Positions 25,804-34,009 of a stretch of 64,000 nt of DNA are shown here, piece by piece. This DNA comes from Collinsella aerofaciens (GTDB lineage: Bacteria > Actinomycetota > Coriobacteriia > Coriobacteriales > Coriobacteriaceae). The stretch lies in contig NZ_JADNHZ010000014.1 in assembly GCF_015554145.1 (NCBI RefSeq), forward strand, positions 1 through 64,000, given 5' to 3'. Position numbers and translations under genes: made by a program. The notes below the pieces were generated by a model. It was not told where the DNA came from. It did no database searches and was given only the letters and a program-made list of their open reading frames with translations. The number at the start of each line of letters is the position of its first letter. Positions within the stretch are counted from its first letter, which is position 1.

Positions 25804-25821
25804 ACGTTATATACGTATTAG
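25804..25821. promoter_or_regulatory. Candidate operator, ACGTTATA family (site 3)
   Basis: ACGTTATATACGTATTAG contains a near-palindrome, ACGTTATATACGT, 33-50 bases before the GntR start codon. It matches the ACGTATAAGACGTTATA region before the PTS operon, which points to this regulator as the one that binds there and at its own gene. Confidence 0.55.
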
Positions 25822-25853
25822 TTATTTCGATATTTCGATAAGAGTGATTAGAT

Positions 25854-26573
25854 ATGCCTGCACCCAAAAATGCACCGCTTTACCAGCAGATTTATGACGA
25901 AATCAAAGATGCGATCGAGAAAGGTGTTTATGCACCCAAGGAGCGTATTCCGTCCGAGCTCGAGCTTGCCGAACAGTACGACGTGAGCCGCATTACGGTG
26001 CGTCGCGCCGTCGAGGAGTTGTGCTCCGATGGCTACCTGGTTAAGCAACAGGGCCGCGGCACCTTTGTTTCCACACCGCACATCAATCGTCAGTTCCATG
26101 CCTCGACGCTGCAGACGTTTACCGCGCTGTGTGCCGGCAACGGCATGAAGGCCGGTGCGCACGTGGTCGATCGCCAGATCGTTCCGGCGCGCCAAAACGA
26201 GATGGAGTTCTTTGGTCTGCAGAAGGATGCGCTGCTACTGCATATCAAGCGCGTGCGTACGGCCGACGGCGAGCCCATCTTTGAGGAGAACATCTTTGTG
26301 CCGTTTGACGCCTACCGTGAGCTGTTGACGGCCGATCTTGAGGACAAGTCGATTTTTGCCGAGGTCGAGCGTGTTGGCGGAACGCCGATTGTCTCGGTTG
26401 GCTACCGTACGGTCGAGGCCGTTCGCGCTAACGCCGAGCAGGCGGCCGGGTTGGGCATTGCTCCGCACGATCCACTGCTCAATCTGCGTGCCGGCTTTAT
26501 CGGCCCCAATGGCGAGCCGGTCCTGATGGGTAAGCAGTACTACGTGGGCAGCCGCTACGTCATGGTGATGTAG
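25854..26573 (+). CDS. GntR/HutC family regulator with UTRA domain (second)
   Basis: A 239-residue regulator: winged HTH (PLYQQIYDEIKDAIEKGVY, RIPSELELAEQY, SRITVRRAVEEL), linker KQQGRGTFVS and a UTRA domain ending MGKQYYVGSRYVMV. It is closely related to the regulator at 28822, which has the same HTH pattern and a C-terminus ending GSRYVF. The shared ACGTTATA boxes make it the likely controller of the PTS operon and the DMT transporter. It stands alone between two terminator-like structures. Confidence 0.92.
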   Translation: MPAPKNAPLYQQIYDEIKDAIEKGVYAPKERIPSELELAEQYDVSRITVRRAVEELCSDGYLVKQQGRGTFVSTPHINRQFHASTLQTFTALCAGNGMKAGAHVVDRQIVPARQNEMEFFGLQKDALLLHIKRVRTADGEPIFEENIFVPFDAYRELLTADLEDKSIFAEVERVGGTPIVSVGYRTVEAVRANAEQAAGLGIAPHDPLLNLRAGFIGPNGEPVLMGKQYYVGSRYVMVM

Positions 26574-26578
26574 CTCTA

Positions 26579-26742
26579 GTTGCGCGGTTTTCCAAACCGC
26601 GCAACGGCTCGACGCTGCAAGCCCGCCAGAGCGGCAATCTGCAGAATGAGCGTGGATAATCTCCCGTTTTTGGCTTGGTGACGGGCCCAAAGTGGGAGAT
26701 TATCCACGCTCATCCGGAAAGTGTCCAAAAATCCACGCTCGT
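26579..26742. repeat. Composite intergenic repeat: CGACGCTGCAA element (copy 2) plus GAGCGTGGAT repeats
   Basis: Starting five bases after the GntR stop, GTTGCGCGGTTT (26579-26590) pairs with AAACCGCGCAAC (26594-26605). CTCGACGCTGCAAGC (26608-26622) and GGCAATCTG follow. A second palindrome then pairs ATGAGCGTGGATAATCTCCC (26646-26665) with GGGAGATTATCCACGCTCAT (26694-26713), and a single unit GTCCAAAAATCCACGCTCGT is at 26723-26742. The first hairpin matches the one at 54104-54131 with a paired A-T to G-C change. The GAGCGTGGAT units match those at 37539-37686. Confidence 0.78.
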
Positions 26743-26839
26743 TCCCTCCGGATTGCGTAGCCCATCGCTGGTGGCCGTGCGGCACCGGTCCGCGTGGCGG
26801 CGTATAATCGGCGGCAGATGACTTGGACGTTAGGAAACC

Positions 26840-28819
26840 ATGACCGATAGCATGCAGCAGATGGCGCTCGACACGCTCGGCGCCTATTTTGGCTACACCT
26901 CGTTTCGCCCGGGGCAGGACCGCATGGTCGATGCGATCCTTGCCGGTCGCGATGCGCTGGGTGTTATGCCCACAGGCGCCGGCAAGTCCATTTGCTACCA
27001 GGTGCCCGCGCTCATGCTGCCCGGCATCACCTTTGTGGTGAGTCCGTTGCTCTCCCTTATGGAGGACCAGACCCGTGCGCTGCTCGCGGCGGGCGCGCGA
27101 CCCAGCTATCTCAACTCCAGCCTTACTCCGGCCCAGCAAAATACCGTGCTCAAGCGGGCGCGCGAGGGCCGCTACCAGCTTATGTACGTGGCGCCCGAGC
27201 GCCTGCTCGAGCCGCGCTTTCTGGCCTTTGCGCAGGAAGCTGCGGCCGAAGGCGGCATCGGCGTTCCGCTCGTGGCCATTGACGAGGCCCACTGCGTGAG
27301 CCAGTGGGGCCAGGATTTCCGCCCCGCCTACCTGCAGATTCGCGAGTTCATCGATTCCCTGCCGCAGCGCCCCATCGTGGCGGCCTTTACCGCTACGGCG
27401 ACCGAGCGCGTGCGCACGGACATTCAGCAGATGCTCGGCCTGCAAAACCCGGCGACGGTGGTGACGGGCTTCGATCGCAAGAACCTCTACTTTGGTTGCG
27501 AAGAGATGGGCGACAAGGCCAAGACCGCCTGGGTGCGCGACTACGTGATCGCGCATTCGAGCGAGAGCGGCATCGTGTATTGCTCGACCCGCAAGACGGT
27601 CGATGCGCTGGCAGGCGATCTTGCCGAAGCGCTGGGCCCCAGCGGCATTCGCGTTGGCCGCTACCATGCCGGCATGGGCAATGACGCCCGCCGCCAAAGC
27701 CAGCGCGCCTTTATCGACGACGATATCCAGGTGATGGTTGCCACCAACGCCTTTGGCATGGGCATCGACAAGCCCAACGTGCGCTACGTGATTCACAACA
27801 ACGTGCCCGAGAGCATCGAGGCCTACTACCAGGAGGCGGGCCGCGCCGGCCGCGATGGCGATCCGGCCAGCTGCCACCTGCTGTGGAACGGCAACGATTT
27901 TCGCATGCGCCGCTTTTTGATCGACCGCGGCGATGCTGCCGACGAGGCGCTCGACGACGAGCAGCGCGCGTGGGCGCTCCAGAATCGATATCGCCTGCTC
28001 AGCCAGATGGAGGGCTACTGCAATACCACCGGCTGCCTGCGCGAATACATGTTGCGCTACTTTGGCGACGAGGCCGCGGCCGAGCATGCGGCAGCCGCCG
28101 CGGGCGGCACCGCCACGGACGAAGCCGAGGGCTGCGGCAACTGCAGCAACTGCCTCACGCAGTTCGAGGTCGAGGACGTCACCGATATGGCCCGCGCTGC
28201 CGTGCGCTATGTGGCCACGCGTCCCATGCGTTTTGGCAAGTCGCTGATCGCCGACGTGCTCCACGGCGGCAACACCGAGCGCATTCGCCAGATGCATCTG
28301 GACGAGGACCGCGGCTACGGTGAGCTGTCGAGCGAATCGGTCGGGCGCATCAAGGACATCATCGGCCAGCTGTGCGGCCGCGGTTATTTGGCCACCTCGC
28401 AGGGGCAGTACCCGGTCGTTGGGCTGGGCCCGCGTGCCGGCGAGGTCGAGGATGAGGCGTTCGCCTTTACCGTTAAGCGTCGCGCGTCCAAGCGCAAGGC
28501 CTCGGCTCGCGCCCGCCGTGCGGTGGATCTGCTGCGCGAGGAGGCTGAGCTGGATCAGCGCCCGCGCGTGGGCGACGATGCCGAGCTGTTCGAGCGCCTG
28601 CGTGCCTTGCGCAAGGAGATCTCGACCGAGCTGGAGATGGCGCCGTATATGGTCTTTTCCGACAAGGCTCTGCGCGGCCTGTGCCGCCTGCGCCCGCAGA
28701 CGCGCGACGAGCTGATCCAGGTCAACGGCATCGGCGAGAAAAAGGCCGACGCCTTTGGCGAGCAGTTTATGGCGGCGATTGAAGAATTTGAGTCCGAGCA
28801 TGCGCGGGATGGAGCGTAA
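26840..28819 (+). CDS. recQ: ATP-dependent DNA helicase RecQ
   Basis: A 659-residue 3'-5' helicase used in recombination and replication-fork repair. Walker A is MPTGAGKSICYQVPAL (about residue 46), motif II DEAHCVSQWGQDFRP (about 147), motif III TATATERVR and motif VI YYQEAGRAGRDG. The RecQ zinc-binding region has Cys at CNTTGCLREY and CGNCSNC (about 393-435), then a winged-helix RQC and a C-terminal HRDC domain (VNGIGEKKADAFG). All domains are intact. TTAGGAAACC precedes the ATG. It sits between sugar-regulator genes without obvious functional link; the following GntR gene begins two bases after its stop. Confidence 0.96.
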   Translation: MTDSMQQMALDTLGAYFGYTSFRPGQDRMVDAILAGRDALGVMPTGAGKSICYQVPALMLPGITFVVSPLLSLMEDQTRALLAAGARPSYLNSSLTPAQQNTVLKRAREGRYQLMYVAPERLLEPRFLAFAQEAAAEGGIGVPLVAIDEAHCVSQWGQDFRPAYLQIREFIDSLPQRPIVAAFTATATERVRTDIQQMLGLQNPATVVTGFDRKNLYFGCEEMGDKAKTAWVRDYVIAHSSESGIVYCSTRKTVDALAGDLAEALGPSGIRVGRYHAGMGNDARRQSQRAFIDDDIQVMVATNAFGMGIDKPNVRYVIHNNVPESIEAYYQEAGRAGRDGDPASCHLLWNGNDFRMRRFLIDRGDAADEALDDEQRAWALQNRYRLLSQMEGYCNTTGCLREYMLRYFGDEAAAEHAAAAAGGTATDEAEGCGNCSNCLTQFEVEDVTDMARAAVRYVATRPMRFGKSLIADVLHGGNTERIRQMHLDEDRGYGELSSESVGRIKDIIGQLCGRGYLATSQGQYPVVGLGPRAGEVEDEAFAFTVKRRASKRKASARARRAVDLLREEAELDQRPRVGDDAELFERLRALRKEISTELEMAPYMVFSDKALRGLCRLRPQTRDELIQVNGIGEKKADAFGEQFMAAIEEFESEHARDGA

Positions 28820-28821
28820 CG

Positions 28822-29577
28822 ATGGCATTCGACGATAAAACCGACCGCACTGAAGTATCCGCCGTGCCGCTGTACCAGCAGGTCATGGACGACCTAAAGG
28901 GCGAGATCGCGCGCGGCGTGTACGCGGCCGGCTCGCGTATTCCTTCCGAGATGGAGCTCGCGAAGTCCTACGGCGTGGGACGCATCACCGTGCGCCGCGC
29001 CATCGAGGAGCTGTCGCGCGCGGGGTATCTCAGCCGCCAGCAGGGGAGGGGCACGTTTGTGTGCGCGCCCAAGCTCAAGCGCAAGATTCGCCAGAAGGGT
29101 GACGTCCAGAGTTTTACTGAGGGTTGTGCTGCCAACGATATGGTGGCCGGAGCGCGCCTGGTGTCGCGCACGGTGGTTGCGGCGACGCGCGAGGACGCGG
29201 CGTTTTTTGGCGTGGAGCCCGGCAGTGAGCTTATCGTGGTCGAGCGCGTGCGCACGGCCGACGGCATCCCCGTCATGCTCGAGAACAACGCCTTTGTGCT
29301 CGCCGACCATCCCTACCTGCAGACGCTGGCCGCCGAGGACCTCACCGATAACTCGATCTTTGCGCTCGTTGCCGACCACTCGGGCCGCGCGCCGCTCAAG
29401 TCCGATCCCTGCACCGTGGAGATTGCGCTGGCGGATGCCCAGGCGGCCCCGCTGCTGGAGGTGCCGGTCGGCGAGCCGCTCTTCTATATGGAGGCCTACT
29501 TTACCGACGCCGACGGGCGCCCTCTACTGCTCGGCCGCCAAAAGATCGTGGGCTCGCGCTACGTCTTCGACATCTAA
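28822..29577 (+). CDS. GntR/HutC family regulator with UTRA domain (third)
   Basis: A 251-residue regulator with HTH VPLYQQVMDDLKGEIARGVY, RIPSEMELAKSYGVGRITVRRA in two adjoining pieces, QQGRGTFVCAP, and a UTRA domain ending GRQKIVGSRYVFDI. It starts two bases after recQ, so the two are probably co-transcribed. It lies directly upstream of SIS gene 3, with two copies of an ATAGAACAACATAGAAC box in the gap. It is therefore the likely regulator of that gene. Confidence 0.92.
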   Translation: MAFDDKTDRTEVSAVPLYQQVMDDLKGEIARGVYAAGSRIPSEMELAKSYGVGRITVRRAIEELSRAGYLSRQQGRGTFVCAPKLKRKIRQKGDVQSFTEGCAANDMVAGARLVSRTVVAATREDAAFFGVEPGSELIVVERVRTADGIPVMLENNAFVLADHPYLQTLAAEDLTDNSIFALVADHSGRAPLKSDPCTVEIALADAQAAPLLEVPVGEPLFYMEAYFTDADGRPLLLGRQKIVGSRYVFDI

Positions 29578-29586
29578 CGTCCATAG

Positions 29587-29665
29587 ATAGAACAACATAG
29601 AACAAATTTGCCGCGATGACTTCACCTGCGACAGCTTGCGTGCTATAAATAGGACAACATAGAAC
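29587..29665. promoter_or_regulatory. Two ATAG-ACAACATAGAAC boxes before SIS gene 3
   Basis: ATAGAACAACATAGAAC (29587-29603) and ATAGGACAACATAGAAC (29649-29665) are 62 bases apart and differ at one position. Each is itself a direct repeat of ATAGAAC with spacing 10-11. Sixty-two bases is close to six DNA turns, so two bound dimers would lie on the same face. Confidence 0.6.
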
Positions 29666-29721
29666 GACCGCAGGTACGAGCTGTCGTCGCTCAAAGCCGC
29701 CCCACAAGGAGGAACATCAGG

Positions 29722-30690
29722 ATGAACGCACATGATCTGATTCAGGAAATTATCGAGCGCAAGGGCAAGATTGAGAACGTTTTTTGGATTGCCTGCGGCG
29801 GTTCGATGATCGACCTGATGCCGGCCAACGAGCTGCTCAAGCGCGAGGCGACCACGTTTGCCTCGACGGTTTACACGGCGCGCGAGTTTTGCCTGATGGC
29901 CCCCAAGAGTCTTGGCGAGAAGTCACTCGTCATCGCCTGCAGCCACAGCGGCAATACGCAGGAGGTCGTCGACGGTTGCGAGATGGCGCTGGCAGCCGGC
30001 GCCGAGGTCGTGGCCATGACCGACTGCGAGGGCTCCAAGATTGATAACGGCAAGTGGACCACCTGGGTCTATCCGTGGGGCGAGGGTGTGTCACAGGCCG
30101 AGGTACCGCAGGGTATCGGCGTCCTGATGGCTGCCGAGCTGCTCGACCAGCAGGAGGGCTACGAGGCGCTTGCCGACATGTACGCCGGCCTTAAGCAGAT
30201 GGATGCGCTGCTGCCCGCTGCCCGCGAGAAGGTCAACGCCGAGCTGGGCGATCGCTTTGCCGAGCTCTGCCAGCAGCACGAGTTCTTCTACATCCTGGGA
30301 TCCGGCCCCAACTTTAGCCAGACCTACGCCATGGCCATCTGCTCGCTCATGGAGATGCAGTGGCAGCACTGCTGCTACATCCACTCCGGCGAGTACTTCC
30401 ACGGCCCGTTCGAGGCTACCGAGCCCGGCGTGTTCTACTTTGTGCAGCTTGGCGCGGGCGAGTGCCGCCCCATGGAGGAGCGCGCGCTGGCGTTTCTCAA
30501 CACGCACACCGATACGGTCATGGTGCTCGATGCGCTCGAGTACGGCGTAGGCGACGTGCCCGCCAGCGTGCGTTCGTACCTGGAGCCGATCTTCTTCTAC
30601 AACATGAGCTGCGAGCTGCGCGCCGCCCGCGGCAAGGTGTTTGACCACAGCCCCGAGGTCCGTCGCTACATGGGCGTCGAGCAGTACTAG
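29722..30690 (+). CDS. SIS-domain sugar-phosphate deglycase-like protein (paralog 3)
   Basis: A 322-residue double-SIS protein. The first half has VFWIACGGSMIDLMPANELL and ACSHSGNTQEVVDG; the second has IHSGEYFHGPFEATE with the full catalytic motif; the end is PEVRRYMGVEQY. It is more divergent from paralogs 1 and 2 than they are from each other at the C-terminus (GVEQY instead of WKLxY). AAGGAGG precedes the ATG. Likely controlled by the regulator at 28822. By family it should deglycate a phosphorylated sugar-amine; a different substrate from the PTS-linked paralog is plausible. Confidence 0.82.
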   Translation: MNAHDLIQEIIERKGKIENVFWIACGGSMIDLMPANELLKREATTFASTVYTAREFCLMAPKSLGEKSLVIACSHSGNTQEVVDGCEMALAAGAEVVAMTDCEGSKIDNGKWTTWVYPWGEGVSQAEVPQGIGVLMAAELLDQQEGYEALADMYAGLKQMDALLPAAREKVNAELGDRFAELCQQHEFFYILGSGPNFSQTYAMAICSLMEMQWQHCCYIHSGEYFHGPFEATEPGVFYFVQLGAGECRPMEERALAFLNTHTDTVMVLDALEYGVGDVPASVRSYLEPIFFYNMSCELRAARGKVFDHSPEVRRYMGVEQY

Positions 30691-30743
30691 GTACCGGGAA
30701 AAGCATTCACCTTCGATTCGCAAGGGCACTGCGTGAGTCAAAA

Positions 30744-30781
30744 AAGCGGGCCGCGCCGGGGATTTCCGGCGCGGCCCGCTT
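30744..30781 (-). terminator. Terminator for the 2-hydroxyacid dehydrogenase gene, between convergent genes
   Basis: The 16-bp stem AAGCGGGCCGCGCCGG (30744-30759) / CCGGCGCGGCCCGCTT (30766-30781). On the minus strand it is followed by TTTTTT (30739-30745 read in reverse), so it serves the gene at 30823-31800; on the plus strand the tail is poor. Confidence 0.85.
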
Positions 30782-30822
30782 AGTATCGCGTTTAGATTCG
30801 CAAGGTTGCGGCAGCCTATGGC

Positions 30823-31800
30823 CTACTTGGCGTCGTAGGCCTCGGTGTCCCACCAGTCGAGCTGGGCGATGTTGTCGCGGATGTGCTGGCAGCTCTTGTG
30901 GAAACCCTCGAGCTCGTACTCGGACAGGTCGAGCGTGTAGACCTCCTCGACGCCCTCGGCACCGATCACGCACGGCAGGGAGGTAAAGATACCCTCCTCG
31001 CCATACTGGCCGGTCATGAGCGTGGAAGCGGAAAGCACGGCGTGCTCGTTGTGCAGCACGGCGGCGCAGACGCGCGCGGCGGAGTTGGCGACGGCGTATT
31101 CGGTGCACTGCTTGCCCTGGTAGGTCACATAGCCGCCCTTACGCGCGAGCTCCTCGACCTCCATGTGGTCAAAGGAGTACTTGTCGGGGTTCTCGGCCTG
31201 AAGCTCGTTGAGGTTTTTGCCGGCGATGGTTGCGGCCTTAAAGGCGGCAAGCTGGCTAAAGCCGTGCTCGCCGATCATGTAGGCGTCGATGGACTTGGGG
31301 CTCACGCCGACCTTCTTGGAGATCTCGGTGCGCAGGCGGGCGGAGTCCAGGCCGCAGCCCGAGCCGATGATCTTCTTGGGATCGTAGCCGGTCAGGTGCC
31401 ACAGCTCGGTGCACACGACGTCGCAGGGGTTGGAGATGCTCACGAAGATGCCGTCAAAGCCGGCGTCGACGATGCGCTTGGCAAAGGTGCGGGCGGCGTC
31501 GGTGGTAAAGAACAGCTCGCCGTCGCGGTTGCCGGCGGCCAGCGCGACCTTGCCGGCGGCGTTGACGATGACGTCGCAGCAGGCCAGCTCCTCGTAGTGG
31601 TCGTAGCAGTTGACGATCTTGGTGTTGTACGGGACAAACGAGAGGGAGTCGCGCAGGTCCTGGACCTCGGACGTCACCTTGGCCTCGTTGATATCGCACA
31701 GGTACAGCTCGTCGGCAATGCCCTGCATGAGCAGGCTGTTGGCGACATGTGCTCCTACGTGGCCCTGGCCGACCACACCGATCTTACGCGTCTGGTACAT
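30823..31800 (-). CDS. L-2-hydroxyacid (lactate-type) dehydrogenase
   Basis: A 325-residue NAD-dependent dehydrogenase of the lactate/malate family. The Rossmann motif is GVVGQGHVGAHVANSL, the substrate Arg/Asp region is ISNPCDVV and GLDSARLR, and the catalytic His is in GEHGFSQ (about residue 180). The stretch EELARKGGYVTYQGK and SLPCVIGAEGV resembles the L-2-hydroxyisocaproate dehydrogenase branch more than ordinary L-lactate dehydrogenase, so branched 2-oxoacids are possible substrates. An open extension upstream to 31839 is rejected because AAAGGAT precedes the ATG at 31800. It is single and ends in its own terminator. Confidence 0.85.
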   Translation of the reverse strand: MYQTRKIGVVGQGHVGAHVANSLLMQGIADELYLCDINEAKVTSEVQDLRDSLSFVPYNTKIVNCYDHYEELACCDVIVNAAGKVALAAGNRDGELFFTTDAARTFAKRIVDAGFDGIFVSISNPCDVVCTELWHLTGYDPKKIIGSGCGLDSARLRTEISKKVGVSPKSIDAYMIGEHGFSQLAAFKAATIAGKNLNELQAENPDKYSFDHMEVEELARKGGYVTYQGKQCTEYAVANSAARVCAAVLHNEHAVLSASTLMTGQYGEEGIFTSLPCVIGAEGVEEVYTLDLSEYELEGFHKSCQHIRDNIAQLDWWDTEAYDAK

Positions 31801-32011
31801 ATATGTATCCTTTCGGCCGAGTTTTTCGCGTCGAACCATTGTAGCCTCCTGCCGTCACTTTGCTAGGCTAAAGCGAAGTAGATTTTTGGGACATGCTTTA
31901 ATCTCTACTTTTGGAGTGATTTGGGCCGCCGGCGACATCGCCGGGCGATGTGCTCGCGCGGATGGGGCCGGTCGTTGTACCATAGCTGCAACTGACTCGT
32001 AAGGAGCATCC

Positions 32012-32938
32012 ATGCCCATTCGCATCCCCGACGCCCTCCCTGCCGCCGCGCAGCTCGAGAGCGAGAACATCTTTGTCATGACCGAGTACCGCGCGCTGCA
32101 CCAGGACATCCGTCCGCTGCGCGTGCTCATCCTCAACCTCATGCCCACCAAAATCGCCACCGAGACGCAGATCATGCGCAAGCTCTCCAACACGCCGCTG
32201 CAGGTGGAGGTGGACCTGCTGCGTACCAAGACGCACGAGGCCACGCACGTGAGCGCCGGCCACCTGGAGACGTTCTACCGCACGTTCGACGACATCCGCG
32301 ACATCCATTACGACGGCCTGATCATCACGGGCGCGCCGGTGGAGCAGATGCCGTTCGAGGAGGTCGACTACTGGCCCGAGCTCTGCCAGATCATGGATTG
32401 GTCCACCACGCACGTGCACTCTACGCTGCACATTTGTTGGGGCGCGCAGGCCGGCCTGTACCATCATTACGGTATCCAGAAGTACGACCTGCCGGCAAAG
32501 GCGAGCGGCGTATTTGAGCATTATCTGGTGAAGCCGCAAAGCCCGCTGGTCCGCGGCTTCGACGACCGTTTCTATGCCGTGCATTCGCGCAACACCGATG
32601 TGCGCCGCGAGGACGTGGAGGCCGAGCCGCAGCTCGAGGTCGTGGCCGTATCCGACGAGGTAGGCCTGTATATCGTCAAGTCGACCGACAGCCGCCGCTT
32701 TTTTGTCTTTGGCCATCCCGAGTACGATACCGACACGCTGCGCCTGGAGTACGAGCGCGACGTGAAGCGCGGGCTCAACCCTCAGGTGCCGGCGCATTAC
32801 TTCCCGGGCGACGATCCCACCGCCGAGCCGCGCAACGTCTGGCGCAGCCAGGCTCAGCTGCTCTACACCAACTGGCTCAACTACTACGTCTACCAGACCA
32901 CGCCCTACGACCTGGCCCGCGCCGGCGAGGAGCACTAG
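32012..32938 (+). CDS. metA: Homoserine O-acyltransferase, probably acetyl-specific
   Basis: A 308-residue MetA-family enzyme that starts methionine synthesis by acylating homoserine. The catalytic Cys is in [10 protein letters not shown] (about residue 141), the His in VFGHPEYD, and the Glu near it follows family order. The acyl-CoA selectivity position near residue 111 reads TGAPVEQ: Glu here is typical of acetyl-CoA users, Gly of succinyl-CoA users. The protein is therefore probably homoserine O-acetyltransferase despite the metA name. AAGGAG precedes the ATG. No SAM riboswitch was recognised in the 172-base leader. Confidence 0.92.
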   Translation: MPIRIPDALPAAAQLESENIFVMTEYRALHQDIRPLRVLILNLMPTKIATETQIMRKLSNTPLQVEVDLLRTKTHEATHVSAGHLETFYRTFDDIRDIHYDGLIITGAPVEQMPFEEVDYWPELCQIMDWSTTHVHSTLHICWGAQAGLYHHYGIQKYDLPAKASGVFEHYLVKPQSPLVRGFDDRFYAVHSRNTDVRREDVEAEPQLEVVAVSDEVGLYIVKSTDSRRFFVFGHPEYDTDTLRLEYERDVKRGLNPQVPAHYFPGDDPTAEPRNVWRSQAQLLYTNWLNYYVYQTTPYDLARAGEEH

Positions 32939-32961
32939 GCCGCCGGGAGGTGCACCAGCCG

Positions 32962-33558
32962 TTAGGCGCTGATGATGTGGGGTAGCGGCAGGTCGTGGGC
33001 GTCGGTGGGAACGTGGTCGACACGCTGCTCGTCAAAGGCGATGCCGATGATTTGGCATGCGGGCGAGAGCATAGGCAGGTAGCGGTCGTAACAACCGCCG
33101 CCGTAGCCCAGGCGCGCGCCGGTTTGGTCGAAGGCCACGAGCGGCACGACGATCATGTCGAGTGCTTCGGCAGGGACGATAGGGAAGCGGTTGCTGTCGA
33201 TGTCCGTGGCCGCAAAGGCCTGCGTGGGGTGGGCGATAAACGGGGCCGCGTCCGCGTCGCCGGCAGCAACTGCCCGCATGCACATGCGCTGGCCACAAGC
33301 TGCGGCTTCGGCTGCCGAGAGCATGCACGGATAGGCCACGCGCCAGCCGCGTTTGGCGGCAGCTGCGGCAAACGCGGCTGGGTCGACTTCGGAACCCATC
33401 GCGGCATAGACGGCAACGGTGTGCGGCGCCGCGGCATCCAAGCGGCCCAGCAGATCAACCAGCCGCGCACAGATATCAGCAGACTTCGCCGCCTGCAAGT
33501 CCAAATCAAGAGCATCGCGCCGAGCAATCACCGCTCGCCGCAACTCAGCCTTGTCCAT
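32962..33558 (-). CDS. 5-formyltetrahydrofolate cyclo-ligase
   Basis: A 198-residue ATP-dependent enzyme that converts 5-formyl-THF to 5,10-methenyl-THF. Family motifs are KAELRRAVIARRDAL at the N-terminus, VYAAMGSEVD, and the phosphate-binding loop ARLGYGGGCYDRYL near the C-terminus. The frame is open to 33585, but GGGAG precedes the ATG at 33558, which also gives a family-length protein. It is convergent with metA with only 23 bases between the stops. Confidence 0.9.
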   Translation of the reverse strand: MDKAELRRAVIARRDALDLDLQAAKSADICARLVDLLGRLDAAAPHTVAVYAAMGSEVDPAAFAAAAAKRGWRVAYPCMLSAAEAAACGQRMCMRAVAAGDADAAPFIAHPTQAFAATDIDSNRFPIVPAEALDMIVVPLVAFDQTGARLGYGGGCYDRYLPMLSPACQIIGIAFDEQRVDHVPTDAHDLPLPHIISA

Positions 33559-33576
33559 CCCGGCTCCCTCTCCCAA

Positions 33577-33617
33577 ACCTACCAAAAAGGGACAGGTTTA
33601 TTCTGACAGGTTTTATC
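33577..33617 (-). repeat. 41-bp dispersed element (copy 3, reverse)
   Basis: Read on the minus strand it starts GATAAAACCTGTCAGAAT and ends TTTTTGGTAGGT, aligning base for base with the copies at 23588 and 25722. It lies 18 bases upstream of the cyclo-ligase start, inside its leader. This repeats the position seen for copy 1. Confidence 0.75.
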
Positions 33618-33679
33618 TGGGCAAACGTCGAAGCCGCCACAAAGGCGCCCTGTGTGGCGGCTTCGACTCGACGTTGGCT

Positions 33680-34009
33680 TCACAGCGCCGCAGCGATCGC
33701 TTCAGTCACAAACTTATTGAGTGACTCACCCTTCTTTGCTGCTGCCAGCGCTGCTTGCTTGTGGAGCTCAGAGCCCGTTCTTACGTTGAACGAGCCCTTA
33801 AAAGCCCGCTCGGGTTCCTTGCCCTTCTCGGCGCAAAACTCAAGGTAATCGTCGACGGCGTCGTGGAAGCATTGCTCCACTTCTTCAGCCGTGGAGCCTT
33901 CAAATACGATTGCATCCCTAATGCCGGCGACCATACCTGTTAGCACATGCTGTTCGGCATCGAACTCGACCGGGGCGAAATAACCCTTGTATGCCAAAAC
34001 GTTACTCAT
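33680..34009 (-). CDS. hicB: HicB family antitoxin
   Basis: A 109-residue antitoxin. The N-terminal HicB fold (GYFAPVEFDAEQHVLTGMVAG, split over its first 30 residues) is followed by FEGSTAEEVEQCFHDAVDDYLEFC. A C-terminal ribbon-helix-helix (FNVRTGSELHKQAALAA) should bind DNA. The ATG at 34009 is used because GGAGGT sits just before it, inside the end of hicA; the two genes overlap by eight bases. It should neutralise HicA and repress the operon. Confidence 0.88.
   Translation of the reverse strand: MSNVLAYKGYFAPVEFDAEQHVLTGMVAGIRDAIVFEGSTAEEVEQCFHDAVDDYLEFCAEKGKEPERAFKGSFNVRTGSELHKQAALAAAKKGESLNKFVTEAIAAAL

Noticed and set aside
31840-32011. SAM riboswitch upstream of metA
   Set aside because: The leader is long enough, but no S-box core or terminator/antiterminator pair could be recognised.
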